Of a stretch of 64,000 nucleotides of DNA, positions 53,800 to 62,266 are shown one piece after another. The notes under the pieces are model-generated. The model did no database searches and was not told the DNA's origin. It worked only from the letters and a program-made list of their open reading frames with translations. The stretch is from CBDFHV01 sp965247705 (GTDB lineage Bacteria; Pseudomonadota; Alphaproteobacteria; Rhodospirillales; CAMCUA01), in the NCBI GenBank assembly GCA_965247705.1, contig CBDFHV010000074.1:1-64000 (forward strand), read 5' to 3'. The position numbers and the translations under genes are program-made. Numbering within the stretch: the first letter of the stretch is position 1; each line of letters starts with the position of its first letter.

Positions 53800-54072
53800 A
53801 TGACACGCTACCTGGTATCCGACACCAACCCCGAAGGCATGAAGCTGGAGGACATCCTGCGGGCCATCCGCAAGGACATGTTGATCCGCTGCGCAAAGAT
53901 CGTCGACGATCACCGCCTGGAGGCCGAGCACGTGCTGGCCAATAACATGAAGATCTTAAACCTCCTGACGGAGGCCATCGAGGTGGCGGAAGAATCAACC
54001 CAAAGCCTCGACAAAGCCTTCGGGCCGAGCGCCGCGGCGTCTGGCGGGCCGCCGCGCATCGGCAAGCCTTAA
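53800..54072 (+). CDS. small conserved helical hypothetical protein
   Basis: A 90-residue soluble, mostly helical protein (LEDILRAIRKDMLIRCAKIV, AEHVLANNMKILNLLTEAIE), possibly coiled-coil. ATG 53800 follows AAGGAG at ideal spacing. I do not recognise the family. Divergent from the DUF218 gene and convergent with a lipoprotein ten bases after its stop. Confidence 0.65.
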   Translation: MTRYLVSDTNPEGMKLEDILRAIRKDMLIRCAKIVDDHRLEAEHVLANNMKILNLLTEAIEVAEESTQSLDKAFGPSAAASGGPPRIGKP

Positions 54073-54082
54073 TCCCGGTTGC

Positions 54083-54466
54083 TTACGGTTTGCACACCGC
54101 TTCGATCAGGTTGGGATTCTTCTCGCTGCGCAGGCGGACCCAAAGGACCTGTCCCTCGCCCAGGATCTTGTAGGCTTGGGCCGTGGCGGATGGGCAGGCA
54201 CGCTCGGCGAACCGGGACTGCAATATGCGGCCGACGGCCCCGATGGCGACTTCGGTGCCCGAGTCGACGCCGACTGTCATGACGATCTTTTCCTCGGTTT
54301 CGACGGTCACCTCGGCCAGCTTCCACTGCATGTTGGGTGGGCTCACGACCTGGTGGCCTTTCAGCGAGTCAGCGGCCCGCTGGGCGCGCTTTCCCGCGTC
54401 GTCGCCGCAAGCGCCCAGCGCCACGGCCATCGCCAATCCCGATACAACCATACTCAGACTTTTCAA
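54083..54466 (-). CDS. small lipoprotein
   Basis: A 127-residue exported protein: signal peptide with lipobox LGAC (VVSGLAMAVALGACGDD), mature part with two later cysteines (ERACPSAT and EAVCKP), which may form a disulfide. No family recognised. Stand-alone gene on the minus strand. Confidence 0.7.
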   Translation of the reverse strand: MKSLSMVVSGLAMAVALGACGDDAGKRAQRAADSLKGHQVVSPPNMQWKLAEVTVETEEKIVMTVGVDSGTEVAIGAVGRILQSRFAERACPSATAQAYKILGEGQVLWVRLRSEKNPNLIEAVCKP

Positions 54467-54603
54467 ATGTCAAATTCCCTTCAACGGTGCCGTAATTCGA
54501 CGGTCCTCTAATGCAGCCGGTCAGAGGTCTCGGGGAGGCGGATACGGGGACGGTCGAGATTATTCCTGGCCTTGCCGTCGGCAACTATCCCGGTGAGTAG
54601 GGG

Positions 54604-55050
54604 TCAGTCGTCCTCGTCGGCCATGGCCCTTGCGGCTTTCTCGGCCTCGTCGGCCGGCGCCGTCGACCAACCGGTATGGGAGATGTCGAACATGACCCCC
54701 GCCGGTGTGTACCACTTCTCTTCGTAGAAGGTGAGGCCGCGCTTAACGGGCGCGCCCATGAATTGGGTACCGCCGTTTCCCTTCACCTTCTCGCGCGCCG
54801 AATCCAGGTCGTCCACGTGGAAGCCGATATGGTGCAGACCGACGAAGTCCTTGCCGCGCTCCTTGCCCGCCGACTCATCGGACTTGAACTTGAGGAGGGC
54901 GACGTTGATCACGCCGTCGGAGACGTAACAACCCTTGGCAAGGCTGGAATCGGTCTTTCCGACCCGCTGCATGCCGAAGGTTCTGACGTAAAATTCCGCC
55001 TCCGCCTCCGGGTCGTCCACGGAAATCGCGATGTGACGCAACTTTGCCAT
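54604..55050 (-). CDS. VOC-family (glyoxalase-fold) protein
   Basis: A 148-residue metal-dependent fold protein of two beta-alpha-beta-beta-beta units: LRHIAISVDDPEAEAEFYVR, TFGMQRVGKTD, then LHHIGFHVDDLDSAREKVKG and PAGVMFDISHTGW. Metal ligands H (first and second halves) and a late Glu-type position are plausible. Such proteins include lactoylglutathione lyases and dioxygenases; the substrate is open. ATG 55050 is preceded by GAGGGAAAGG. Confidence 0.84.
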   Translation of the reverse strand: MAKLRHIAISVDDPEAEAEFYVRTFGMQRVGKTDSSLAKGCYVSDGVINVALLKFKSDESAGKERGKDFVGLHHIGFHVDDLDSAREKVKGNGGTQFMGAPVKRGLTFYEEKWYTPAGVMFDISHTGWSTAPADEAEKAARAMADEDD

Positions 55051-55160
55051 AACCCTTTCCCTCCAACTGGTGCGCGCAGGGCCCAGATTATAGAGGCCGA
55101 CGGGGGTTTGGCGAGGCGCTTCGGCGGTCGACTCCTTATGATTAACCGCTGTTTCGCCGG

Positions 55161-55850
55161 TCAAGCGGCCTTGGCGAGGATCAAGGTCGAGAGAACCGAG
55201 TCACGTTGACGCAGGAACGCGAACAGCCGCGCCGGGTAGTCGGCGGCGACCGCGTCGCGCACCGATGGACGCGCGGCAAGGGCGGCCCGGTACGCGCGAA
55301 CCCGTGGCGTGTCGGCAAAGAAGCCGAATTCGCCAATCCGTTCGAAGGTGTCGAAGTAGCGGAACAGCGGGCCGAAGGCCGCATCCACCAGTGCGAAGCG
55401 AGGGCCGTTGAAGAACGGCCCGTCGCCCAGATGCCGCTCGAGCCAGGCAAACTTGCCCAGCAGCCGCGCCCGCTTGGCCTCGAACGTCTCGTCGTCCGGT
55501 GCGTTGTAGAAGCCGGCGACGTCGTTAAGGGTCGCCGAGGCGTACTCGATCCAGGCCCGGTGACGGGCCCGCGCCAGCGGATCGGAGGGGTGAAGCGGGT
55601 GCGGGCGGGTGTCCTCCAGGTACTCGCAGATCACCGCGCTCTCGAACAATATCGCCGTGCCGCCGTCCGCCGCCGTGACCCGCAGGAGCGGCACCTTGCC
55701 AAGTGGCGAAATCGCGCTAAACCAGGCCGGCTTGTCGGCGAGATCGATGTCGGTGCGCTTGTGGGCCACGCCTTTCTCGGTCAGGGCGATCACCGCCCGC
55801 TGCACATAGGGGCACAAGGCGTGGCTGACAAGTTCCAGTTTGTGGTTCAT
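55161..55850 (-). CDS. glutathione S-transferase family protein
   Basis: A 229-residue GST: N-terminal thioredoxin-like domain (LELVSHALCPYVQRAVIALT with the CPY motif, LGKVPLLRV and the ESAVICEYLED glutathione site) and an all-helical C-terminal domain (FALVDAAFGPLFRYFDTFE). The CPYV motif places it with omega/beta-like GSTs. It is divergent from a LysR gene, which probably controls it. Confidence 0.9.
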   Translation of the reverse strand: MNHKLELVSHALCPYVQRAVIALTEKGVAHKRTDIDLADKPAWFSAISPLGKVPLLRVTAADGGTAILFESAVICEYLEDTRPHPLHPSDPLARARHRAWIEYASATLNDVAGFYNAPDDETFEAKRARLLGKFAWLERHLGDGPFFNGPRFALVDAAFGPLFRYFDTFERIGEFGFFADTPRVRAYRAALAARPSVRDAVAADYPARLFAFLRQRDSVLSTLILAKAA

Positions 55851-55937
55851 GGCCGTTATCTCCGTTCAGTTGCCGTCATTCTAGCCTGTGCAACAACGGA
55901 TGTTGATATTGCGATTATCACAAATTATTGTGCATAA

Positions 55938-56849
55938 ATGCACAAATGGATGCAGTGGGACGATCTGCGCTACGTGCTCGCCGTGGGTCAGCATGGCACC
56001 TTGTCCGCCGGCGCGCGGCACCTGGGCGTCAACCACGCCACCGTATTCCGCCGGATCGGGATGATCGAGGAACGACTCGGCGCACGATTGTTCGAGCGCC
56101 ACCGCGACGGCTATGTGCCGACCCCCGCGGGCGAGGAGGTCGTCGCCCTGGCCGAGCGATTGGAGGGCGAGGTCGATGACCTGGAACGGCGGCTGGCCGG
56201 GCGCGACAGGCGACCATCCGGCACGGTGCGGGCCACGACCACCGATACGCTGATGGAGGGGGCGCTGGCGCCGATCTTGGCCGCCTTCCGCGCGACACAC
56301 CCGGAAATCGATCTCGAGGTGGTGGTCGAGAACCGCTTCCTGAGTCTCAGTAAGCGGGACGCCGACGTGGCGATCCGGGCGACGGACAAGCCGCCGCCGA
56401 CCCTGGTCGGGCGACGCATCTGCGGGGTTGCGACCGCGGTCTATGGCGCCTCGGACTATGTGGCGACGCCATCTTCGGTGCGCGATCCGTCCGCGCATCC
56501 GTGGATCGCGCCGGACGACAGCCTGGACCAGCTTGCCTCGGCGCGCTGGCTGCGAAAGACCCTTGGCGCCGTGCGCCCCGTTCTCCGAACCAATAGCCTG
56601 ATGGGATTGCTGGCGGCGGCCAAGGCGGGCATGGGCCTGGCGGCACTACCGTGCTTTCTCGGCGATGGCGCGGCCGAGTTGCGGCGGGTGGGGCCGCCGG
56701 TGTCAGAATTGGCGACCGATCTATGGCTGCTGACCCACCGCGATCTGCGCCACGTGGCCCGGGTGCGCGCCTTTCTCGACTTCGTTGACAAGGGACTGCG
56801 GCGCATGAGCGGTGCCTTCGAGGGCGACAAATCGCGAAGGCCGCAATAG
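55938..56849 (+). CDS. LysR-family transcriptional regulator
   Basis: A 303-residue regulator: winged helix-turn-helix at the N-terminus (LRYVLAVGQHGTLSAGARHL, GVNHATVFRRIGMIEERLGA) and a periplasmic-binding-like effector domain (GTVRATTTDTLMEGALAPIL). The gap to the divergent GST gene is 87 bases and AT-rich (CAACAACGGATGTTGATATTG), consistent with a shared LysR-type control region. Effector unknown. Confidence 0.9.
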   Translation: MHKWMQWDDLRYVLAVGQHGTLSAGARHLGVNHATVFRRIGMIEERLGARLFERHRDGYVPTPAGEEVVALAERLEGEVDDLERRLAGRDRRPSGTVRATTTDTLMEGALAPILAAFRATHPEIDLEVVVENRFLSLSKRDADVAIRATDKPPPTLVGRRICGVATAVYGASDYVATPSSVRDPSAHPWIAPDDSLDQLASARWLRKTLGAVRPVLRTNSLMGLLAAAKAGMGLAALPCFLGDGAAELRRVGPPVSELATDLWLLTHRDLRHVARVRAFLDFVDKGLRRMSGAFEGDKSRRPQ

Positions 56850-56967
56850 CCTTCAAACGCCCGTGTGGTATGATTCAGGGCACTGGTCACCTGGAGTCCG
56901 TTGGCTATACTGGCGACGGTGGGGCGGACTCGCCCGTCGTACGTGGATGGAGCGCCTGGAGGAAGAG

Positions 56968-57552
56968 ATGATCCGACGTGTCCTTGCATTCGTACTGGTG
57001 CTCGGTCTCGCCGCCTGCGGCGAGGAAAGCCTGGACTCCAAGGCTGAAGGCGGCGACCCGGTGGCCCAATTCGCCCTTGGCCTGGAATACGAAAAAGGAG
57101 AAAACCGGGACAAGGATCTTCAGAGGGCATTTTCCTGGTACGAGGCGTCTGCCAATCAGGATCACGTGGGGGCCATGTACAAGATGGGCGTCTACGTGGC
57201 CGAGGAAGCCGAAGGCCAAAGGTCCGCCGCCGCGCTCGGTGTCGGCACCGCCATCAAGTACTTCAACCGGGACTACGCGCGCTCGGCGGAGTGGTATCTG
57301 AAGGCGTCGGACAAAGGCAGCGTGGCCGCCCTCTATCAGTTGGCCCGCCTGTACTACACGGGGTGGGGTGTGGATCAGGATTTGGAAAAGGCCAAGAACC
57401 TGGCGCAGCAGGCCAAGGAGAAGAAATACCAGCCGGCGGGCGATTTGCTGGAAGACATCGCCAAGGGGCCACCCTCGGAGCCTTTCGGCGAGGTGCGCGG
57501 CAACCCCCACGGCATGCCGGGCGGCACCGGGGAAGCGGGCATCGAGTTCTAG
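56968..57552 (+). CDS. Sel1-repeat lipoprotein
   Basis: A 194-residue exported protein: signal peptide with lipobox LAAC (VLAFVLVLGLAACGEES), then Sel1-type TPR-like repeats (GDPVAQFALGLEYEKGENRD, AFSWYEASANQDHVGAMYKM, GSVAALYQLARLYYTGWGVD). The C-terminus is Gly/Pro rich. Sel1 lipoproteins are protein-interaction scaffolds in the periplasm. ATG 56968 has GGAGGAAGAG right upstream. Confidence 0.8.
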   Translation: MIRRVLAFVLVLGLAACGEESLDSKAEGGDPVAQFALGLEYEKGENRDKDLQRAFSWYEASANQDHVGAMYKMGVYVAEEAEGQRSAAALGVGTAIKYFNRDYARSAEWYLKASDKGSVAALYQLARLYYTGWGVDQDLEKAKNLAQQAKEKKYQPAGDLLEDIAKGPPSEPFGEVRGNPHGMPGGTGEAGIEF

Positions 57553-57773
57553 TCGTTCGAATCGATACCGATTCCAGGACACCCGGGAAGGCCGGGCCGC
57601 GGCGGGGCGACTTATGGATTCGAGGCCGCTGTTGACGGTTGTCGTTGTTATGGCGGCGGGCGCGGGGAAATGATATGACCGGCCCCGGTGCCGGAGCAGC
57701 GCGGCGCACGGATTTGGCCTCGCGCCATGGGGTTCGGTCCACACTCAACGCGGATCACTAAGCGGAGACATCG

Positions 57774-58085
57774 ATGCTCAGAAGGCTCAAGAAGCTCAAG
57801 GATATCGACTACAAGAATCCCAAGTTTCTCGTTCTCTCAGGCATATGGTTGATCGGCACGGTCACGTTGGCCTTCGTGTTCAATCATTTCGAACTCCAGG
57901 CGACGGACCTGTCGCGCATGTCCGAATCCGAAGTCGACATGACGACCACCCTGCGGGGTGGCAAACCCGGATATTCAGGCGGCAGGGTGGCGTTCTATAC
58001 GGCGTTCAGTTCGTTTGCCCTATCCGTCATCCTCAACGTCTTCCACAAGATGACGACGCGGTCCAAGTACGACCAGGATTATTGA
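57774..58085 (+). CDS. small two-helix membrane protein
   Basis: A 103-residue protein with two membrane helices (VLSGIWLIGTVTLAFVF and VAFYTAFSSFALSVILNVF), basic at both ends. Its N-terminus is Lys-rich (MLRRLKKLKDIDYKNPKF). Not recognised. ATG 57774 follows GCGGAGA. The 221 bases upstream hold no gene. Confidence 0.62.
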   Translation: MLRRLKKLKDIDYKNPKFLVLSGIWLIGTVTLAFVFNHFELQATDLSRMSESEVDMTTTLRGGKPGYSGGRVAFYTAFSSFALSVILNVFHKMTTRSKYDQDY

Positions 58086-58152
58086 TTGCCCGTCTGGTCC
58101 GCCGTGCGGCCCGTCGCCGCTCCATCCGATTAACCGCAGCCTATTGAATCGA

Positions 58153-58185
58153 AAGGCCCCTGCCCGCTCAGCGGACAGGGGCCTT
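58153..58185. terminator. intrinsic terminator hairpin between convergent genes
   Basis: AAGGCCCCTG-CCCGC-TCA-GCGGA-CAGGGGCCTT: a stem of about 15 base pairs with one mismatch and a short loop. On the minus strand it is followed by TCGATTC after the CCTTT. It lies between the convergent small membrane protein (ends 58085) and the solute-binding protein (ends 58218) and probably serves both. Confidence 0.75.
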
Positions 58186-58217
58186 CGACAACGCGAAAGC
58201 TGTAAGGCGATCAGGCC

Positions 58218-59087
58218 TTAGAAGTACAGCTTGTCGGGGATCGAGTCCGCGGGAACGCCGCTCAGAACCAGAGCTTCCTTGATCCAGCCCTCGATCTGAC
58301 CGCGCAGGCGCTTCCACTCCGCCCACCAGTGGGCGAATTCACTGAAGCGGCGGTCCGGCTCGTTGGCCACGCCCACATAGGCGGGGAACGAGAACAGCGG
58401 GGTCGGGATCACGAAGTCGCCCATCTGCGGGTTCTTCTGCTTACCGACGATGCCGTTGATCACGGTGGTGATCATGGAGTCGGCGCGACCGGAGATGACC
58501 GCGAGAGGAACTTCGGACGACTTGGGCAGCTCGACCGCGGTGGCATTGGGGGCCACGAAGCGGCGAACCAGCGCGGTGCTGGTGCCCTGTACGACGGCGA
58601 TACGGACGCCTTCCTTGTTGTAGTCCGTCCAGGCGCGAGCCTTGAAGTTCTTGCTGTTGACCATCATGAAGCCATGGTTGTACAGCGGACCCGCAAAGGT
58701 GATCGCGGTGGCGCGGATCGGGGTCGCCTGCATGGCATACAGCAGGTCGATCTTGCCCGACTGGATCTGCAGCGCCGCGGTGCCCCAGGTGGTGGGCAGG
58801 CAACGGAAGCCATTCTTGGCGTTCGGCAGTTCCTTGGACATGTCCTTGGCGGCTTCGACCGCCCAGCCCTTCATATCGCCGGAGTCCTTGTCCTTCATCC
58901 AATAGGGAATCTGGCCAATCACACAACCGGTCGTCAGGTAGCCGGTCTCGCTGATGCGTTCCCAGGTCGACTGGTAGTTCGGATCGATCTTTCTCCAGTC
59001 GAAGCCCTGAGCATGGGCGGACGACGCGGTGAACGCTGCGACGGCGAAGGCCGCGGCAGCCAGACGGAAGGTGGATTTCGATATCAT
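58218..59087 (-). CDS. family 3 periplasmic solute-binding protein (orphan)
   Basis: A 289-residue exported protein: signal peptide (RLAAAAFAVAAFTASSAHA then QG), and a family 3 binding domain (GWAVEAAKDMSKELPNA, LQIQSGKIDLLYAMQATPIR, VRIAVVQGTSTALVRRF, VISGRADSMITTVINGI). Such proteins bind amino acids or small acids for ABC importers. No permease or ATPase gene is adjacent, so it is an orphan or a sensor subunit. ATG 59087 is preceded by GGGAGAAGAG. Confidence 0.85.
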   Translation of the reverse strand: MISKSTFRLAAAAFAVAAFTASSAHAQGFDWRKIDPNYQSTWERISETGYLTTGCVIGQIPYWMKDKDSGDMKGWAVEAAKDMSKELPNAKNGFRCLPTTWGTAALQIQSGKIDLLYAMQATPIRATAITFAGPLYNHGFMMVNSKNFKARAWTDYNKEGVRIAVVQGTSTALVRRFVAPNATAVELPKSSEVPLAVISGRADSMITTVINGIVGKQKNPQMGDFVIPTPLFSFPAYVGVANEPDRRFSEFAHWWAEWKRLRGQIEGWIKEALVLSGVPADSIPDKLYF

Positions 59088-59308
59088 ACTCTTCTCCCTA
59101 GATTTAAGAATGACGTTGCCCCTTGCCTGTTTGCCTTCATCGCCACACACGTCATAGCACCGCTGGAAATCCCCCAGGAGGAAATCTCCGTCGGCACCCC
59201 GCCGGCAAGTGGCCTCAAAGGGCGGCGCAAATCATGCAATTTGAGGCTATGCGGGTCAAGGGCGAACTCCGGTCCGTAATCTGACCTTTGCGTGACCGGC
59301 CCTCGAAG
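59088..59308. other. upstream region of the solute-binding protein gene
   Basis: No gene recognised. A perfect eight-base inverted repeat GCCTCAAA (59212-59219) and TTTGAGGC (59240-59247) may be an operator for the solute-binding gene. The region ends at the third miniature element. Confidence 0.4.
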
Positions 59309-59407
59309 CTAGTGTTGCGATTCTAACATTTGGTTCCTGAGCCCGGGGGTGAAGGTCGCAGTTTGCGTAGATTTAATGGGAACGAAATGTCTCGATCGGA
59401 ACACTAG
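59309..59407 (-). mobile_element. 99-bp miniature inverted-repeat element, copy C
   Basis: This is the reverse complement of copy A (41024-41122) and matches it at all 99 positions by eye. It is bounded by CTAG on both sides. It lies between the solute-binding gene and the enolase-superfamily gene, 43 bases before the latter's ATG. No gene appears disrupted, but it could alter the promoter. An ATG inside the element is in frame with the next gene, giving a false extended start. Confidence 0.9.
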
Positions 59408-59450
59408 GTTGAGCCCCCTTCCCCCGCCGAAACGCCTGCCGGGGCTTCCC

Positions 59451-60554
59451 ATGAAAATCACCCGCATCGCCGCCTACAGGGTGGAGCTGCCGCTCGTGCG
59501 CGGCGCCTACCGCTGGTCTTTCGGCCGCTCCATCGAGTTTTACGACAGCACCATCGTCAGGATCGAAACCGACACGGGCCTTACCGGTTGGGGAGAGGCA
59601 TGCCAACTGGGACCCGCCTACCTGCCCGCCTACGCCGCCGGAACCCGGACCGGCATCGCCGAGGTGGCGCCTCACCTGATCGGCGAGGATCCCCGGCAGG
59701 TCGACCGCATTCAGTGGGCGATGGACATGGCGCTCAAGGGGCATCCCTATGTGAAGACGGCCATCGACAATGCCTGCTGGGACATCCTGGGCCGGGACGC
59801 GGGGCTGTCGGTGTCGGTGCTGCTGGGCGGGCGGTTCGGCGAGGACCTGGCCCTCTACCGGTCGATCTCCCAGGACACGCCCGAGGCCATGGTCCAGGAA
59901 GTGGCCGATCATCGGGCCATGGGCTTCCGCGCCTTTCAGCTCAAGGTGGGCGGCGATCCCGACGACGATATCGAGCGCATCCGGGCGGTGGCCGCCGCCG
60001 CCCAGTCGGGGGAGCGGATCGTCTGCGACGCCAACACCGGCTGGCTGGCCCATGGCGCGGCGCGGGTGGTGCGGGCGATCCGGGACCTGGACGTCTATGT
60101 GGAGCAGCCTTGCCTGACCTACGAAGAATGCTTGTGGGTGCGGCGGCGCACGGACTTGCCCTTCATCCTCGACGAATGCATGGACTCGGTCGAGACCCTG
60201 ATACGCGGCTACCGTGACGGCGCCATGGACGGCATCAATCTGAAGATCGGCCGTATGGGCGGCCTGACCCGTGCCCGACAGATCCGCGACCTCTGCGTCT
60301 CCTTGGGCCTGGGCATCACCATCGAGGACAGCGGCGGCGGCGACATCGCCGCGGCCACGGTCGGCGCCCTGGCGCAATCGACCCCGGAGAAATACAGGGT
60401 CATGGTGACATCGAACTATTTCAAGGTGGAAGTCCGCACCGCCGATGGCGCGCCCACCCTTGACAACGGGCGCATGAAGACCTCGACCTCGCCTGGTCTC
60501 GGCATCCACCCCAAGGCCGAGATGTTCGGCGATCCGGTGGTGGACGTGTCCTAA
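59451..60554 (+). CDS. enolase-superfamily dehydratase/epimerase (mandelate racemase group)
   Basis: A 367-residue TIM-barrel enzyme: capping domain (ITRIAAYRVELPLVRGAYRW), first acid/base lysine in FRAFQLKVGGDP, metal ligands D, E, E in VCDANTGW, VYVEQPC and FILDECMD, and the second base region INLKIGRMGGLTRARQ. The arrangement resembles cis-3-hydroxy-L-proline dehydratase and hydroxyproline-betaine epimerase relatives, so an amino-acid derivative is a likely substrate. ATG 59451 starts the domain; upstream frame lies in the miniature element. Confidence 0.82.
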   Translation: MKITRIAAYRVELPLVRGAYRWSFGRSIEFYDSTIVRIETDTGLTGWGEACQLGPAYLPAYAAGTRTGIAEVAPHLIGEDPRQVDRIQWAMDMALKGHPYVKTAIDNACWDILGRDAGLSVSVLLGGRFGEDLALYRSISQDTPEAMVQEVADHRAMGFRAFQLKVGGDPDDDIERIRAVAAAAQSGERIVCDANTGWLAHGAARVVRAIRDLDVYVEQPCLTYEECLWVRRRTDLPFILDECMDSVETLIRGYRDGAMDGINLKIGRMGGLTRARQIRDLCVSLGLGITIEDSGGGDIAAATVGALAQSTPEKYRVMVTSNYFKVEVRTADGAPTLDNGRMKTSTSPGLGIHPKAEMFGDPVVDVS

Positions 60555-60641
60555 GCGAGTGCCGCGGTCCCACTATACCGCCGTGGTCTTGGCCGTGGCG
60601 CCTCATGTGGTAATAGGAGCAAAGTCGTAGGTACGGGTTCC

Positions 60642-61433
60642 ATGGCCTCCAAAAGCGAAATTCCCGCCACCGTCTCGAGGACCGACCGCGCGCCAACTTT
60701 GGATCGCCGGCACATCGACGCCGTGCTGCTGGACCTGGACGGTGTCGTCACCGAGACCGTGGAGGCCCACCTCGCTTCCTGGAAGAGCCTGTTCGATTCC
60801 TATCTGGCCGACCTCGCGCCGGGGCAGCAGCCCTTCGGCCCGGCGGACTACCTCCGTTACGTGGACGGCAGGCCCCGCTACGAGGGTGTCCGCACCTTTC
60901 TGGAGTCCCGGGGCATCGAGCTTCCCTTCGGCGCGCCGGACGATACTCCGGGCTTGGAGACGGTATGCGGGCTCGGAAACCGCAAGAATGTTCTCTTCGG
61001 GGAACTCATCGAGACGCACGGCGTCACGGTTTTTCAAGGCACCCTCAATTGGATCGACGAACTGCGGGACCAAGGCTTTCGGCTGGCCCTGGTCACGTCC
61101 AGCCGCAACGCACCGCTGATTTTGGCCAAGACCGGGATCGCTCCGCTGTTCGAGGCGGTGGTGGACGGGACCGTGGCGGCCGATCTTCGGCTGCCCGGCA
61201 AACCGGCGCCCGATACGTACCTGGAAGCCGCCCGCCAGCTGGATACGCCGGCCCAACGGGCGGTGGTGGTGGAGGACGCGGAAGTGGGCGTTGCCGCCGG
61301 CCGCAGCGGCGACTTCGGTCTGGTGATCGGGGTCGCCCGCGCCGGCAATGCGGAAACGCTGCGAGCGGCGGGGGCCGACATCGTCGTCGAGGACCTTCAG
61401 ATGCTGTGTCGCGTCAAGGCGAGGAAACCATGA
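60642..61433 (+). CDS. beta-phosphoglucomutase-like HAD protein
   Basis: A 263-residue HAD protein: motif I VLLDLDGVVTETVE with Asp-x-Asp, cap with RPRYEGVRTFLESRG, motif II VTSSRN, motif III lysine in LPGKPAPDTYLEAA and motif IV VVEDAEVGVAAGR. Proteins of this branch convert beta-glucose-1-phosphate to glucose-6-phosphate and are often paired with GH65 phosphorylases, as here. The stop overlaps the otsB start (ATGA). Confidence 0.86.
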   Translation: MASKSEIPATVSRTDRAPTLDRRHIDAVLLDLDGVVTETVEAHLASWKSLFDSYLADLAPGQQPFGPADYLRYVDGRPRYEGVRTFLESRGIELPFGAPDDTPGLETVCGLGNRKNVLFGELIETHGVTVFQGTLNWIDELRDQGFRLALVTSSRNAPLILAKTGIAPLFEAVVDGTVAADLRLPGKPAPDTYLEAARQLDTPAQRAVVVEDAEVGVAAGRSGDFGLVIGVARAGNAETLRAAGADIVVEDLQMLCRVKARKP

Positions 61434-62233
61434 AAATGTCGATCCGGGGCTTACCCCTGGCGCTGGATCATATGGTCGAGGTTCGGCGTCGGATCGGCAC
61501 GCGCCGTCTCGCGGTGTTTCTGGACTACGACGGGACGCTGACCCCCATCGTGTCGCGACCGGATCTGGCGATCCTCGGCGACGAGGCGCGCGATACCATC
61601 AAGGACCTGGCCGCCCGGCTGCCGGTCATCATCGTCAGCGGCCGGGAGCGTGCGGACGTGGAGCGGAAAGTGGCCGTGCCGGGCCTGGTCTACGCCGGAA
61701 ATCACGGGTTCGACATCGCCGGCGGCGGTATCCGGCGCACAATGGGCAGCGAGTACGCCCCTGCCCTTTCCGCGGCGCGGGAAAATCTGGAACGGGACCT
61801 CGAAGGAATCGACGGTATTTTGATCGAAGTCAAATCCGCTTCCCTCGCCATCCACTACCGTCTCGTCGACGAGGCGGACCTGCCGCGGATTGTCGAGGCC
61901 GTCGAAACGGCGGCCCGCGAACACGACGAACTCAGGGTCATGCCGGGAAAGAAGATCTTCGAGATTCAGCCCCGCATCCCATGGGACAAGGGCCGTGCCA
62001 TTTTGTGGATTGTGGAGGCAATGAAGCTTGACCCGTCGGAAAACGCCATCATGTACATCGGCGATGACGTCACCGACGAAGACGGGTTCTGCGCCATCGA
62101 GGATCACGGGATCGGTGTCCGCGTGGACGACGGCGAGGAAGATCTGGCGGAGTCGTTGGCATCGTTCCGGTTGCACGACACGCAAGAAGTGCTGCGGTTC
62201 CTGCGGGTGCTGGCCGACGGTTCGCCTGGTTAA
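61430..62233 (+). CDS. otsB: trehalose-6-phosphate phosphatase OtsB
   Basis: A 267-residue HAD-IIB phosphatase: motif I VFLDYDGTLTPIV, motif II IVSGRER, AGNHGFDI (typical of OtsB), lysine in WDKGRAILW and motif IV YIGDDVTDEDGF. It hydrolyses trehalose-6-phosphate to trehalose. ATG 61430 overlaps the upstream stop. The synthase OtsA is not in the window, but the window ends soon after. Confidence 0.92.
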   Translation: MKMSIRGLPLALDHMVEVRRRIGTRRLAVFLDYDGTLTPIVSRPDLAILGDEARDTIKDLAARLPVIIVSGRERADVERKVAVPGLVYAGNHGFDIAGGGIRRTMGSEYAPALSAARENLERDLEGIDGILIEVKSASLAIHYRLVDEADLPRIVEAVETAAREHDELRVMPGKKIFEIQPRIPWDKGRAILWIVEAMKLDPSENAIMYIGDDVTDEDGFCAIEDHGIGVRVDDGEEDLAESLASFRLHDTQEVLRFLRVLADGSPG

Positions 62234-62266
62234 GGACCTGCCGCCCGCCGAGGGGAGGAGACTGAC

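Noticed and set aside
57553..57600. GTTCGAATC-like sequence as part of a tRNA
   Set aside because: No acceptor stem, anticodon arm or D-arm could be placed around it.
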